DNA from: Metapseudomonas resinovorans DSM 21078
GTDB taxonomy: Bacteria; Pseudomonadota; Gammaproteobacteria; Pseudomonadales; Pseudomonadaceae
Length of the DNA stretch: 64,000 bases
Direction of reading: 5' to 3'
Assembly: GCF_000423545.1 (NCBI RefSeq)
Contig: NZ_KE384030.1
Location: 301,581-365,580, forward strand
The notes under the pieces are model-generated. The model made no database searches. It was not told where the DNA came from and saw only the letters and a list, made by a program, of their open reading frames with translations. The position numbers were made by a program, and so were the translations under genes. The stretch's first letter is position 1. The number at the start of each line of letters is the position of its first letter. Shown piece by piece: positions 1-8,489 of this stretch.

Positions 1-217
1 CGTTCTCGACGAAACTGGTCTGCACCTTGTCGCCGAACCTGGCTTCCAGCGCCTTGCGGCCCTGCTCGTGCTGGTAGGTCCAGCCGTGGTCGCCGATGGG
101 GCCGACATAGACGAAGCCCACCTTCAGCGGGTCGGCGGCGCTGGCGGAAAGGATGCTGCTGAAGCCGATGGCGGCCGCCAGGGTACGCAGCACGTTCTTT
201 TTGATGTTCTTGTGCAT
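1..217 (-). CDS. BMP-family ABC transporter substrate-binding protein (partial, N-terminal part)
   Basis: Periplasmic solute-binding protein of a PnrA/BMP-type ABC importer for nucleosides or nucleobases. Only the first 72 residues lie in the window. The start ATG (215-217) opens a Sec signal peptide (MHKNIKKNVLRTLAAAIGFS, cleaved near SASAA-DP). The mature protein begins with KVGFVYVGPIGDHGWTYQH, a typical BMP N-terminus in which the GDxGWxxxH stretch lies at the ligand pocket. An RBS-like GGAGCAAC precedes the start. It follows the two permeases and ATPase on the same strand but is separated from them by 181 bp with a palindrome and an operator-like site, so it probably also has its own promoter. 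The family assignment is firm; the exact ligand is not readable from this fragment. Confidence 0.9.
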   Translation of the reverse strand, partial: MHKNIKKNVLRTLAAAIGFSSILSASAADPLKVGFVYVGPIGDHGWTYQHEQGRKALEARFGDKVQTSFVEN

Positions 218-278
218 CACGGGTGTTGCTCCTTTGGTCCTGTAGTGGCGTTTACGCTGCAGGCTTGTTTGCAAAAAG

Positions 279-296
279 CTGACCAAGCGGACAAGC
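279..296 (-). promoter_or_regulatory. RutR-like operator upstream of the BMP binding protein
   Basis: Minus-strand CTTGTCCGCTTGGTCAGC, 62 nt before the BMP start codon. It resembles the RutR consensus TTGACCA-NN-TGGTCAA, with one strong half (TGGTCAG). The half-site and its continuation TTTTTGCA recur almost identically upstream of the NCS2 permease (7447-7465), and the whole element recurs upstream of the Tsx-like porin (21492-21509). A RutR-like regulator is encoded at 5215-5883. Binding is inferred from sequence only. Confidence 0.5.
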
Positions 297-315
297 AACT
301 GTGCAAACCCCGAAG

Positions 316-333
316 GGTGGGCTTCAGCCCACC
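316..333. repeat. GGTGGGCTTCAGCCCACC palindrome
   Basis: Perfect 18-bp inverted repeat between the ABC permease and the binding-protein gene. The same 18 bp occur at 28644-28661. Just beside it, at about 345-364, GGCCCCGC/GCGGGGCC arms form a further hairpin that may attenuate transcription from the permease operon. Confidence 0.6.
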
Positions 334-398
334 GGAAACGTCGAGGCCCCGCACTGGGCGGGGCCTGAAGTTGGTGCGGCACGCCTTCTGCTGGTGCG

Positions 399-1325
399 TC
401 AGTGACCGGCGCGCCACGGCTGGCCCAGCGATACCGGCGCGAACAAGCGGGTGCGCAGGGCATCTCGCGAGAGCAGTACCAGCACCAGGATGGTCGCCAC
501 GTAGGGCAGCATCGCCAGCAGGTTGGCCGGGATCGCCAGCCCCAGGCCCTGGGCCACCAGGTGGAGGATGCTGGCCAGGCCGAACAGGTAAGCACCGAGC
601 AGCACGCGCAATACCCGCCAGCTGGCGAACACCACCAGGGCGAGGGCGATCCAGCCACGTCCTGCGGTCATGTTTTCCGCCCACATCGGCGTGTAGGCCA
701 GCGACAGGTAAGCCCCGGCCATGCCCGCCATGGCGCCGCCGAACAGCACCGCGAGGGTGCGCACGCGCATCACCGGCAGGCCCATGGCGCTGGCCGCGTC
801 GGGGTTCTCGCCCACCGCCTGGATCACCAGGCCGATGCGGCTCTTCAGCAGTACCCAGGCCACCAGTGCGAATAGCGCGAAGCTGAGGTACACCAGCAGG
901 TCCTGGGCGAAGAGCATGCGGCCCAGCAGTGGAATCTCGCTCAGCAGCGGAATGGCCACCGGCTCGAACCCCGCGAGCGGTTTGCCCACCCAGGCCGCGC
1001 CGACGAAGGACGACAAGCCCACGCCGAAGATGGTCAAGGCCAGGCCCGTGGCCACCTGGTTGGCGTTGCAGCCCAGCGCCACCAGGGCGAAGAGGGCCGA
1101 CAGCAGCACGCCGGCGGCCATCGCCAGCAGCACGCCGAGCCAGAGGTTGCCGGTGGCCAGGGCGGCGATGAAACCCACCACGGCGCCGAACAGCATCATC
1201 CCCTCCTGGCCGAGGTTGAGCACGCCGCTCTTCTCGCACACCAGCTCGCCCAGGGCCACCAGCAGCAGGGGCGTACCGCAGCGCACCATGGCGAAAAGGA
1301 TGTTGCTCAGCAGATCGAGGTCCAT
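399..1325 (-). CDS. ABC transporter permease (nucleoside-type, second subunit)
   Basis: Inner-membrane permease of the BPD_transp_2 family, equivalent to the NupQ/YufQ class that works with a BMP binding protein. The 308-residue protein is very hydrophobic, with about eight to nine predicted membrane segments. It contains the family motif GELVCEKSGVLNLGQEGMML near residues 27-46, where the EKSGVLNLGQEG signature is characteristic. An ATG at 1325 with GGAG six bases upstream is preferred to an in-frame TTG at 1337. The partner permease gene lies 148 bp upstream, separated by a pair of GGGAGAGGG inverted repeats. It belongs to the same operon as the ATPase and first permease and presumably imports purine nucleosides or related ligands; substrate choice is inferred from the neighbouring nucleobase genes. 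Confidence 0.9.
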   Translation of the reverse strand: MDLDLLSNILFAMVRCGTPLLLVALGELVCEKSGVLNLGQEGMMLFGAVVGFIAALATGNLWLGVLLAMAAGVLLSALFALVALGCNANQVATGLALTIFGVGLSSFVGAAWVGKPLAGFEPVAIPLLSEIPLLGRMLFAQDLLVYLSFALFALVAWVLLKSRIGLVIQAVGENPDAASAMGLPVMRVRTLAVLFGGAMAGMAGAYLSLAYTPMWAENMTAGRGWIALALVVFASWRVLRVLLGAYLFGLASILHLVAQGLGLAIPANLLAMLPYVATILVLVLLSRDALRTRLFAPVSLGQPWRAGH

Positions 1326-1364
1326 GGGGTGCTCCAAGATTGGTCTTCGTGTTTTGCTCTGCGT

Positions 1365-1461
1365 CCCTCACCCCCGGCCCCTCTCCCAAGGGGAGAGGGG
1401 AGGTTGAAGAGGCTCGGGGAAAGTCCCCTCTCCCTCTGGGAGAGGGTTAGGGTGAGGGATG
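1365..1461. repeat. Paired CCCTCTCCC/GGGAGAGGG inverted repeats
   Basis: Two adjacent copies of a palindromic element (CTCACCCCCGGCCCCTCTCC...GGAGAGGGG and CCCCTCTCCCTCTGGGAGAGGG...GTGAGGG) in head-to-head arrangement between the two permease genes. Further single copies lie at 10253-10290 and 14999-15041. They are extragenic, form strong hairpins, and probably act as REP-like or mRNA-stabilising sequences. Confidence 0.7.
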
Positions 1462-1473
1462 CCGGACTGTGCC

Positions 1474-2571
1474 TCACGCCATCGCCTCCCTGACCTGCTC
1501 CCTTCTTCGCCAGCGCACTGTCAGGCGCGGCCGGTAGAGGATCAGCACGTCACAGGCCAGCAGGAAGAACAGCATCATTCCCTGGAAGAGTTCGGTGATG
1601 GATTGCGGCAGGTTCAGCGCCATCTGCGCGTTCTCGCCGCCCAGGTAGAGCAGGGCCATCAGCAGGCCGGCGGCGAGGATGCCGAAGGGATTCAACCGGC
1701 CGAGGAAGGCCACGGTAATCGCCGCGTAGCCATAGCCCGGCGATACCTGGGGCACCAGTTGGCCGATAGGCCCGGTGACTTCGCCCACGCCGGCCAGGCC
1801 TGCAAGGCCGCCACTGATCAGCAGCACCAGCCAGACCAGGCGCTTCTCGCGGAAACCGACGAAGCCGGCGGCGCGTTGGTCCAGGCCCAGCACCTTGATC
1901 TGGAAACCGAGGAAACTCTTCTGCAGCAGCACCCAGACCACCACCAGCGCCAGCAGGGTGAAGTACAGGCCGACATGCACCCGCAGGTCTTCCAGCAGCG
2001 GCGGCAGTCGCGAGGCGTCGCCGAACATCGCCGACTCGGGGAAGTTGAAACCGGCCGGGTCCTTCAAGGGGCCATGCACGAAATGCAGCAGCAGGTTCAG
2101 GGCGATGTAGTTGAGCATGATGGTGGTGAGGATTTCGTTGGCGTTGAAGCGCGTTCTCAGCCACGCCGCCAGACCGCCCCAGGCAGCGCCAGCCAGGGTG
2201 CCGGCAGCCAGTACCAACGCCAGGGCCCAGCGGCTTTCCCAGTCGATGATCTGCACGGCCAGCGCGCTGCCGGCCAGGGCGCCGATCAGCAACTGGCCCT
2301 CGGCGCCGATGTTCCACACCCGCGCCTGGTAGGCGACCGCCAGGCCCAGCGCGCAGAGCAGAATCGGCAGCGCTTTGACCAGCAGTTCGGAGAGCCCGTA
2401 GAGGTCGCTGATGGGCGCAATCAGCAGGGTATGCAGGGTTTCCAGCGGGTCATGGCCGAGGGCGGCGAACAGCAGCGCGCCGCTGGCCAGGGTGAGCAGC
2501 CCGGCCAGCAGCGGCGACAGTGCGAGCATCGCGCGCGACTGCTGCTGGCGGGGTTCCAGGGATAGCAACAT
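1474..2571 (-). CDS. ABC transporter permease (nucleoside-type, first subunit)
   Basis: Inner-membrane permease of 365 residues, BPD_transp_2 family, NupP/YufP class. Hydrophobic helices start at about residue 14 (MLALSPLLAGLLTLASGALL). The family signature appears near residues 80-95 as YQARVWNIGAEGQLLIGALA, in which WNIGAEGQ is diagnostic. The C-terminus is short and basic (RPRLTVRWRRREQ). The start ATG at 2571 lies 13 bp after the ATPase gene, so the two are co-transcribed and probably translationally coupled. With the neighbouring permease it should form the heterodimeric membrane channel of a nucleoside importer. Confidence 0.9.
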   Translation of the reverse strand: MLLSLEPRQQQSRAMLALSPLLAGLLTLASGALLFAALGHDPLETLHTLLIAPISDLYGLSELLVKALPILLCALGLAVAYQARVWNIGAEGQLLIGALAGSALAVQIIDWESRWALALVLAAGTLAGAAWGGLAAWLRTRFNANEILTTIMLNYIALNLLLHFVHGPLKDPAGFNFPESAMFGDASRLPPLLEDLRVHVGLYFTLLALVVVWVLLQKSFLGFQIKVLGLDQRAAGFVGFREKRLVWLVLLISGGLAGLAGVGEVTGPIGQLVPQVSPGYGYAAITVAFLGRLNPFGILAAGLLMALLYLGGENAQMALNLPQSITELFQGMMLFFLLACDVLILYRPRLTVRWRRREQVREAMA

Positions 2572-2584
2572 GGAAGGGTCTCGT

Positions 2585-4123
2585 TCAGGCGGCTTGGGAT
2601 TGATCGAACTGCCCGGCCATCCAGCGGCCGACTTCCACCGGGCTGGTGGCGGCGCAGGCTTTGAGCGGCGATAGGCGTCCGGCGCAGAGGGCGCCGATGC
2701 GATCGCTGATCTGGAACAGTTCGTCGAGGTCTTCGGAGATCACCAGGATGGCCGCACCGGCGTCGCGCAAGGCGATCAGCGCGCGGTGGATGGCCGCTGC
2801 GGCGCCCACGTCCACGCCCCAGGTGGGGTGGGCGGCCACCAGCAGTTTCGGCTGCTGGAGGATTTCCCGTCCGAGGATGAATTTCTGCAGGTTGCCGCCG
2901 GACAGGCTACGGGCAGGCGCCTGGGCATCGGGCGTTTTCACGGCGAAGCGGCGGATGATGTCGTCGGCGAAGGCCAGCACCCGGCCTCGGCGGATCAACC
3001 CACGACTCACCAGGCCCTGGCCGGATGCCGTGAGCAGGGCGTTGTCCGCCAGGCTCAATTCCGGCACCGCACCGTGGCCCAGGCGTTCGGCGGGGACGAA
3101 GGCAAGGCCAAGGGCGCGGCGCGCATCCGGGCGCAACTGGCCCACCGGGCTGCCGGAGAAGCGCACGCTGCCGGCGTCGGCCCCGGTGAGGCGTTGTTCG
3201 CCTGAGAGCAGGGCGAGCAACTCGTCCTGGCCGTTGCCGGCGACCCCGGCGATGCCGACGATCTCGCCGCTGCGCACTTCCAGTTGCAGGTCGGCCAGGG
3301 AAATACCGAAGGGGTCGGGGTTGCTCCACGACAGCCCGGACAGATTCAGGAACGGCGCGCCGCCAGAGACTTTCGGGTAACTGGCCGACAACCCTTCGGC
3401 ATCGCCCACCATCAGTCGCGCCAGTTCCAGGTCACTGCATTCAGCCGGTACGCAATGCCCGGATACCCGGCCGCCGCGCAGCACGGTGGCGCTTTGGCAA
3501 AGAGCGCGCACTTCGCCCAGCTTGTGGCTGATGAAGAGGATGCTGCAGCCCTCGTCGGCGAGCCGGCGCAGGGTGACGAACAACTCATCCGCCTCCTGCG
3601 GCGTGAGCACCGAGGTGGGTTCGTCGAGGATCAGCAGGCGGATGTCCTGCATCAGGCAGCGGACGATTTCCACCCGCTGCCGCTCGCCGATGGACAACCC
3701 ATGCACCAGCCGTTCCGGCTCCAGTGCCATGCCATAGCGCCGCGAGACTTCGCGGATGCGCGGCTCCAGCTGCTTCGGCGTGCCGGCTTCGCTACCCAGG
3801 GCGAGGGCGATGTTCTCCGCCACGGTCAGCGTCTCGAACAGCGAGAAGTGCTGGAACACCATGCCGATGCCCAGTTCGCGTGCCTGGGCCGGGTCGCGCA
3901 CTTGCACGGCTTGCCCCATCCAGCGGATTTCGCCCGCGTCCGGCTGGGTCACGCCGTAGATGATCTTCATCAAGGTGCTCTTGCCGGCGCCGTTCTCGCC
4001 CAGCAAGGCATGGATTTCTCCCGGTCCTATGCACAGGTCGACGTGGTCGTTGGCCAGGCAGCCGGGGTAGCGTTTGGTGATGCCACGCAGTTCGAGGCGT
4101 GGCGGCGAATTGGAGCTGATCAT
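2585..4123 (-). CDS. ABC transporter ATP-binding protein, duplicated ATPase (sugar/nucleoside type)
   Basis: Cytoplasmic energising subunit with two fused nucleotide-binding domains, 512 residues, as in NupO/YufO and RbsA-like proteins. Domain 1 has Walker A GENGAGKST, signature LSIGERQRVEI and Walker B LLILDEPTSVLTP. Domain 2 has a degenerate Walker A (GVAGNGQDEL) and signature LSGGNLQKFILGRE, the normal pattern for this subfamily. ATG at 4123, preceded by AGGAAAAGG, is preferred to a TTG start at 4150. It is the first gene of the minus-strand importer operon; the upstream 507 bp contain repeat elements and presumably its promoter. Confidence 0.93.
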   Translation of the reverse strand: MISSNSPPRLELRGITKRYPGCLANDHVDLCIGPGEIHALLGENGAGKSTLMKIIYGVTQPDAGEIRWMGQAVQVRDPAQARELGIGMVFQHFSLFETLTVAENIALALGSEAGTPKQLEPRIREVSRRYGMALEPERLVHGLSIGERQRVEIVRCLMQDIRLLILDEPTSVLTPQEADELFVTLRRLADEGCSILFISHKLGEVRALCQSATVLRGGRVSGHCVPAECSDLELARLMVGDAEGLSASYPKVSGGAPFLNLSGLSWSNPDPFGISLADLQLEVRSGEIVGIAGVAGNGQDELLALLSGEQRLTGADAGSVRFSGSPVGQLRPDARRALGLAFVPAERLGHGAVPELSLADNALLTASGQGLVSRGLIRRGRVLAFADDIIRRFAVKTPDAQAPARSLSGGNLQKFILGREILQQPKLLVAAHPTWGVDVGAAAAIHRALIALRDAGAAILVISEDLDELFQISDRIGALCAGRLSPLKACAATSPVEVGRWMAGQFDQSQAA

Positions 4124-4351
4124 GGGGCCTTTTCCTGAGGCAATGCGCAATGCCGGGGCCGAAGCAAAAAGCTGGCCATGAGGTCAGGAAAGCCGCCAGG
4201 GTGCATGACAGAAGGGCTGCGTCAGCAGGCGGGCGGCCACGTGTTGTGTGCGGACGCCCGCTGCTGGTGCGAGGTGAGCGTTTTCGATGCGAAGGTGCTG
4301 ATCGTTTTTTGATCAATTTCTTGCAGGTGGCGTGGCCGCTGGGTTGTGGGG

Positions 4352-4397
4352 GCTATTCCCAAGCTTATCCACAGTCTTTTCCCCGTCCGGCGTGGAC
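4352..4397 (-). repeat. Copy of the TGTGGATA hairpin repeat (divergent)
   Basis: Minus-strand sequence contains GACTGTGGATAAGCTTGGGA, matching the core of the 51-bp repeats at 4556-4606 and 16089-16479. The 5' hairpin half is degraded here. The core contains TTATCCACA on the plus strand, a DnaA-box-like 9-mer. Confidence 0.55.
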
Positions 4398-4555
4398 AAA
4401 AAGCCGCCCCCCACGGCGCCCCGCAGCCCCCTTGCGCTGCCTTGGTGCGCAAAGGAATGCCTTAGCAAATCAGCTGCTTATCTTTGGGGCGGGGGATAAG
4501 CCCGAGTCTGGGCAAAAAGCGAACAATTCTTGCTAAGCCTCACCGCAGCGGCGTT

Positions 4556-4606
4556 CCAGCGAGCAGCCCACGAGTTATCCACAGCCGGCTCCACAGAAAT
4601 TGTGGG
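4556..4606 (-). repeat. Copy of the 51-bp TGTGGATA hairpin repeat
   Basis: Minus-strand copy: a CCCACA-ATTT-CTGTGG hairpin, then GGCTGTGGATAACT and GGG. It aligns without gaps to the copies at 16089-16139, 16228-16278 and 16429-16479. TTATCCACA within it matches the DnaA-box consensus. Confidence 0.65.
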
Positions 4607-4630
4607 TGGTACGCGCCTCCACAGATGGGG

Positions 4631-5215
4631 CTACAGCCGCTTCACCCCAATCCGTCCCCGGCTGATATCCCGCAGCAGCCGTTCCAGGTCGGCAATGCGG
4701 CCGTCGGGCAGGGCCAGCACCAGCTCCGCACCTTCGGCGTCGAACTGTTCGCTTTCCACCAACGCCTCGAATTCACCCAGGCGGGCTTTCAGTACGGGCA
4801 GTTCGGCAAAGGCGGGGTGACAGCTGACTCGGCTGCGGGCCACCAGCTCCACGCGCTGGCCGCCTTGCAGGCATTTGGCGGCGCTGCCGCCGTAGGCACG
4901 GGCGAGGCCACCGGTGCCGAGCTGGATGCCGCCGTAATAGCGGATCACCAGCACTGCCACCTGGTCACAGTCCTGGCCTTCGATGGCGGCGAGGATCGGG
5001 CGGCCGGCAGTGCCGCCGGGTTCGCCGTCGTCGCTGAAGCGGTACTGGTTGCCCAGCTTCCAGGCCCAGCAGTTGTGCGAGGCGCCAGGTTCGGACAGGC
5101 GCGCGATGAAGGCCTGCGCTTCCTCTACGCTGGCCACCGGCGCGGCATGAGCGATGAAGCGGCTCTTCTTGATCTCCTCGCGGTACTCGGCGGGAGCGGT
5201 GAGCGTGAAGGGCAT
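4631..5215 (-). CDS. yigZ: YigZ family protein (IMPACT/UPF0029)
   Basis: Conserved 194-residue cytoplasmic protein of the YigZ/IMPACT family. The family core is clear: KSRFIAHAAPV near residue 17, FSDDGEPGGTAGRPIL near residues 60-75 (the DDGEPxGTAG motif), and VLVIRYYGGIQLGTGGLARA near residues 88-107. A C-terminal DUF1949-like ferredoxin fold (ADLERLLRDIS) follows. Full length for the family. The ATG at 5215 overlaps the TGA of the upstream TetR gene by one base (TGATG), indicating translational coupling. The biochemical role of bacterial YigZ is not settled; eukaryotic IMPACT modulates GCN2 signalling. Confidence 0.93.
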   Translation of the reverse strand: MPFTLTAPAEYREEIKKSRFIAHAAPVASVEEAQAFIARLSEPGASHNCWAWKLGNQYRFSDDGEPGGTAGRPILAAIEGQDCDQVAVLVIRYYGGIQLGTGGLARAYGGSAAKCLQGGQRVELVARSRVSCHPAFAELPVLKARLGEFEALVESEQFDAEGAELVLALPDGRIADLERLLRDISRGRIGVKRL

Positions 5216-5883
5216 CAGGCGGTCGCGGGGGGAGTCAGGCCGCAGCCCTTGAGGATGATCTGGATAAGGTTCTGCGTGGCCGTCTCGAAATCTTCCTTGG
5301 TCAGGCGTTTGCGCCCGGTGACGCGGCAGATCTGGGTGTTGAAGTCAGCGTAGTGCTGGGTGCTGCCCCAGAGCAGGAAGATCAGGTTGACCGGGTCCAC
5401 CGGGTCCATCTTGCCGGCGGCGATCCAGGCTTCGAACACCCCGGCACGGCCCTTGAACCAGGTGCGGTAGTCCTGATCGAAATGAGCTTCGAGGCAGCCG
5501 CCGCCGCTGATGATCTCCATGGCGAAGATCTTCGAGGCCAGCGGGTGGCGTCGGGAGAATTCCATCTTGGCGCGAATGTAGCGGGCCAGGGCCTCGGCCG
5601 GATCGTCTTCGGCGGTGAGGGTGTTGAAGGTGCTGTCCCAGAGTTCCAGGTGGTTGCTCAGCACGGCGATGTACAGGCCCAGCTTGTTGCTGAAGTAGTA
5701 GTGCAGGTTGGCCTTGGGCAGCCCTGCGCGCAGGGCGATGGTGTTCATGCTGGTGCCCTTGAAGCCGTGGCGGGCGAACTCTTCTTCCGCAGCGGCCAGT
5801 ATCAGCTCTTCGTTCTTCTGACGGATGCGGCCGGCGGGTTTTGCGGAAGGATTCGGGCTGTGGGCGGGCACCAGTGAAGTCAT
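5215..5883 (-). CDS. TetR-family regulator, RutR-like
   Basis: One-component DNA-binding repressor of 222 residues. The N-terminal helix-turn-helix is EEFARHGFKGTSMNTIALRA followed by GLPKANLHYYFSNK, the usual TetR recognition helix. The C-terminal half matches RutR: YIRAKMEFSRRHPLASKIFA, and PVNLIFLLWGSTQHYADF near the end. RutR proteins sense uracil or thymine and control pyrimidine and purine metabolism. The ATG at 5883 is chosen; upstream in-frame starts would add a non-conserved extension. It lies between the NCS2 permease and YigZ on the same strand. It is a good candidate to bind the shared operator-like sites at 279-296, 7447-7465 and 21492-21509. Confidence 0.85.
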   Translation of the reverse strand: MTSLVPAHSPNPSAKPAGRIRQKNEELILAAAEEEFARHGFKGTSMNTIALRAGLPKANLHYYFSNKLGLYIAVLSNHLELWDSTFNTLTAEDDPAEALARYIRAKMEFSRRHPLASKIFAMEIISGGGCLEAHFDQDYRTWFKGRAGVFEAWIAAGKMDPVDPVNLIFLLWGSTQHYADFNTQICRVTGRKRLTKEDFETATQNLIQIILKGCGLTPPATA

Positions 5884-6029
5884 AGGTTTCCTGATTCTGA
5901 GTGGGGTTGGCGACAGCACTGATAACCCAGGATGGCGTGTCCGACAAGACAAAACTGTAGTGGCGGTCAGGTAATTTCACGGCTGCACCCGAATGGGGCC
6001 GGGATGCAGCCGTTTCGCACTGCCAGCGG

Positions 6030-7403
6030 TCAGATTCCGCTGCTTTCCAGTGCCGTTTCCCGCGCCGGCTCCGATGGCAACAGCAGGCTCAGCAGGATGG
6101 CCGTCACACCGCCGCAGGTGATGGCCGAGTCGAACAGGCTCTGCACGATCTGCGGCATCTGGTGCAGCAGGGTGGGCTGGGCCGCGACGCCCAGGCCGAC
6201 GCCGAAGGAGCCGGCGATGATCAGCAGGCTGCGGCGGTCCAGATCCACTTGCGCGAGGATGCGGATGCCGGCCGCTGCCACGCTGCCGAACATCACCAGC
6301 GTGGCGCCGCCCAGCACCGGCTTGGGAATCTGCTGCAGCAGGGCGCCGATCAGCGGGAACAGGCCGAGCACCAGCAGGACCGCACCTATATAGAGGCCGA
6401 CGTGACGGCTGGCGACGCCGGTGAGCTGAATCACCCCGTTATTCTGCGCGAAGGTGGTATTGGGGAAGGCGCTGAAAGTGGCGGCGATCAGGCAGCTGAC
6501 GCCATCACCCAGCACGCCGCCTTTCAGGCGCGCCTCGTACTCCGGGCCTTCGAAGGGTTTGCGCGAGAGCATGCAGTTGGCGGTGAGGTCGCCCACGGTC
6601 TCGATGGTGCTGATGAGGTAGATCAGCGCCACCGGGATGAACGCCGTCCAGTCGAAGCTGAACCCGAACTTGAAGGGTACCGGCACGCTGATCAGCGGCA
6701 GGTCCGGCAGCGGCTGTGGCGCCAGCTTGCCGGTGGCCAGGGCCACCAGGCTGCCCACGACCAGACCGATGAGGATCGACGACAGGCGCACCCAAGGGTT
6801 GCGCGAGCGGTTGAGCAGGATGATGGTCAGCAGCACCAGGGCGCCCAGGGCCAGGTTCCCCGGAGCGCCGAAATCCGCCGCCTTGAAGCCGCCGCCGATG
6901 TCGGTGATGCCCACCTTGATCAGGCTCACGCCGATCAGGGTGATGACGATGCCCGTCACCAGCGGCGTGATGATCCGCCGCAACTGGCCGATGAAGCGGC
7001 TCAGCACGACCTGTACGAAGGCGCCGAAGAAGCACACGCCGAAGATCATGGCCAGGATGTCCTCCGGGCTACCACCACGGCTCTTCACCAGGAAGCCGGC
7101 CGCGAGCACCGCGCCGAGGAAGGCGAAGCTGGTGCCTTGCAGGCAGATCATCCCGGCGCCGATACCCAGGGGCCGCCGCGCCTGGATGAAGGTGCCGACG
7201 CCGGACACCATCAGCGCCATGCTGATGAGGTAGGGCAGGTGCTCGCCCAGGCCCAGGGCGCCGCCGATCACCAGTGGCGGCGTGATGATGCCAACCACGC
7301 TGGCCAACACATGCTGCAGCGCGGCACAGAAGGACTGCAGGGGGTTGGGCCGGTCTTCCAGGCCGTAGATCAGATCGGTGTTGCTGGTTGCTTCGCTGTG
7401 CAT
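6030..7403 (-). CDS. NCS2-family nucleobase permease (uracil/xanthine type)
   Basis: Inner-membrane proton symporter of the nucleobase:cation symporter 2 family, 457 residues, about 12-14 membrane helices. Diagnostic pieces are LQHVLASVVGIITPPLVIGG near the N-terminus, QGTSFAFLG (the QH/QG region of TM3), FPNTTFAQNNGVIQLTGVAS (the family signature with QNxG), and GAxLVMFG-like GGATLVMFGSVAAAGIRIL late in the protein. The ATG at 7403 is preferred to an upstream non-ATG extension. Position beside a RutR-like regulator and near an ABC nucleoside importer supports uracil, xanthine or uric acid as substrate; which one cannot be told from sequence. Confidence 0.92.
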   Translation of the reverse strand: MHSEATSNTDLIYGLEDRPNPLQSFCAALQHVLASVVGIITPPLVIGGALGLGEHLPYLISMALMVSGVGTFIQARRPLGIGAGMICLQGTSFAFLGAVLAAGFLVKSRGGSPEDILAMIFGVCFFGAFVQVVLSRFIGQLRRIITPLVTGIVITLIGVSLIKVGITDIGGGFKAADFGAPGNLALGALVLLTIILLNRSRNPWVRLSSILIGLVVGSLVALATGKLAPQPLPDLPLISVPVPFKFGFSFDWTAFIPVALIYLISTIETVGDLTANCMLSRKPFEGPEYEARLKGGVLGDGVSCLIAATFSAFPNTTFAQNNGVIQLTGVASRHVGLYIGAVLLVLGLFPLIGALLQQIPKPVLGGATLVMFGSVAAAGIRILAQVDLDRRSLLIIAGSFGVGLGVAAQPTLLHQMPQIVQSLFDSAITCGGVTAILLSLLLPSEPARETALESSGI

Positions 7404-7446
7404 GGTGCGCCCCGCGGGTAGTGAGTGGCGGCTGCACTGCAAGAAG

Positions 7447-7465
7447 CTGACCAGTTGAACAGTTT
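7447..7465 (-). promoter_or_regulatory. RutR-like operator upstream of the NCS2 permease
   Basis: Minus-strand AACTGTTCAACTGGTCAGC, 44 nt before the permease start. It shares the TGGTCAGCTT-N-TTGCA half and spacing with the site at 279-296, and the TGGTCAG half with 21492-21509. Inferred to be an operator of the neighbouring TetR protein. Confidence 0.5.
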
Positions 7466-7568
7466 TTCAGGCGTGACGCGGCTTGCGACGGGACGCGGCG
7501 GTGTTCCGGGAGTGGGGGATCGCACCAAAAGGAGGGCCCCTGCGCCGGGCTGGTGCAGGTATCGCCCT

Positions 7569-8489
7569 TCAGCTGGTCGCGGCCAGCGCGTCCAGGAAGC
7601 TCTCCAGCACCAGGTGCGGCCGGCGGCCCTTGCGCGTCACCGAGGACAGGGACAAGTCATAGAAGCGGCTTGCCGGTTTCAGTGCCCGCAGCCGGCCCTG
7701 CTGCACCCAGAAGGTGGCGTAGTGGTCCGGCAGGTAGCCGATATAGCGGCCAGTGAGGATCAGGAAGGCCATACCCTCGCGGTCGGAGGCGCTGGCGCTG
7801 CAATTGAGCACCTGGTAGTGCGCCTGGATCTCCGCCGGCAGGCGGAAGGTGGGGGCGATGGCGTCCTGCTGGTTCAGGCGTTCGTCGCTGAGCTGGGCGT
7901 CGTCGGCGTAGAACAGCGGATGGCCCACGGCGCAGTAGAGCAGCGAGCGCTCGCTGTACAGCGGCTGGTACTCCAGCCCCGAAAGGGCGGCGGTCTGCGG
8001 CACCACACCGACATGCAGGCGACCGTCGAGCACCCCTTGCTCGACCTCGCTGGGGGGCGTCATGCGGATGTTGATCTGCACGTCCGGTCCGCGCTCTTTC
8101 AACCGCGACAGGGCGTGGGTGATGCGCATGTGCGGCAGGGTCACCAGGTTGTCGGTGAGGCCGATGTTCAGCTCGCCGCGCAAGTGCTGGTGCAGGCCGT
8201 TGACCTCGGTGCGGAAGGTTTCCAGCGCTGCCAGCAATTGCATGGACGACTGGTACACCTCGCGGCCTTCCTCGGTCAGGGCGAAACCGGCACGGCCGCG
8301 CTGACACAGGCGCAGGCCGAGGCGCTGTTCCAGGTCGCTCATCTGCTGGCTGATGGCCGAGCGACCGATGCCCAGGACGCTCTCGGCAGCGGAGAAACCG
8401 CCGCATTCCACCACGCTGCGAAAGATGCGCAGCAGGCGGATATCGAAATCGCTGACCTGTGCCAACGGCTCTGGGCGGCGGCTGCTCAT
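7569..8489 (-). CDS. bauR: LysR-family activator of beta-alanine catabolism, BauR
   Basis: LysR-type regulator of 306 residues. The N-terminal winged helix-turn-helix (FDIRLLRIFRSVVECGGFSA then SAISQQMSDLEQRLGLRLCQ) is followed by a substrate-binding domain from about residue 100. It is divergently oriented to bauA across a 120-bp gap, the same arrangement as bauR-bauABCD in P. aeruginosa, where BauR is needed for beta-alanine and polyamine breakdown. ATG at 8489. The name rests on order and orientation with bauA, bauB and bauC more than on unique motifs, but the context is strong. Confidence 0.85.
   Translation of the reverse strand: MSSRRPEPLAQVSDFDIRLLRIFRSVVECGGFSAAESVLGIGRSAISQQMSDLEQRLGLRLCQRGRAGFALTEEGREVYQSSMQLLAALETFRTEVNGLHQHLRGELNIGLTDNLVTLPHMRITHALSRLKERGPDVQINIRMTPPSEVEQGVLDGRLHVGVVPQTAALSGLEYQPLYSERSLLYCAVGHPLFYADDAQLSDERLNQQDAIAPTFRLPAEIQAHYQVLNCSASASDREGMAFLILTGRYIGYLPDHYATFWVQQGRLRALKPASRFYDLSLSSVTRKGRRPHLVLESFLDALAATS

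Larger units (their letters stand above)
4124..4630. other. 507-bp intergenic region upstream of the ABC ATPase
   Basis: No convincing gene. It holds two TGTGGATA repeats (4352-4397 and 4556-4606) and a GCTTATC/GATAAGC inverted repeat around 4472-4499. It also holds a second pair of inverted arms, CCTTAGCAA near 4460 and TTGCTAAGC near 4530, so the middle of the region could fold extensively. The promoter of the minus-strand importer operon should lie near 4130-4330, but no clear -35/-10 pair was identified. Confidence 0.5.

Noticed and set aside
4352..4606. Replication origin suggested by TTATCCACA boxes
   Set aside because: Only two boxes, both part of a dispersed repeat family that also occurs at 16 kb; no dnaA, gidA or AT-rich unwinding region nearby.
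6162..7421. 419-codon plus-strand frame opposite the NCS2 permease
   Set aside because: Ala/Gln/His-rich antisense shadow; the permease reading has full family signatures.
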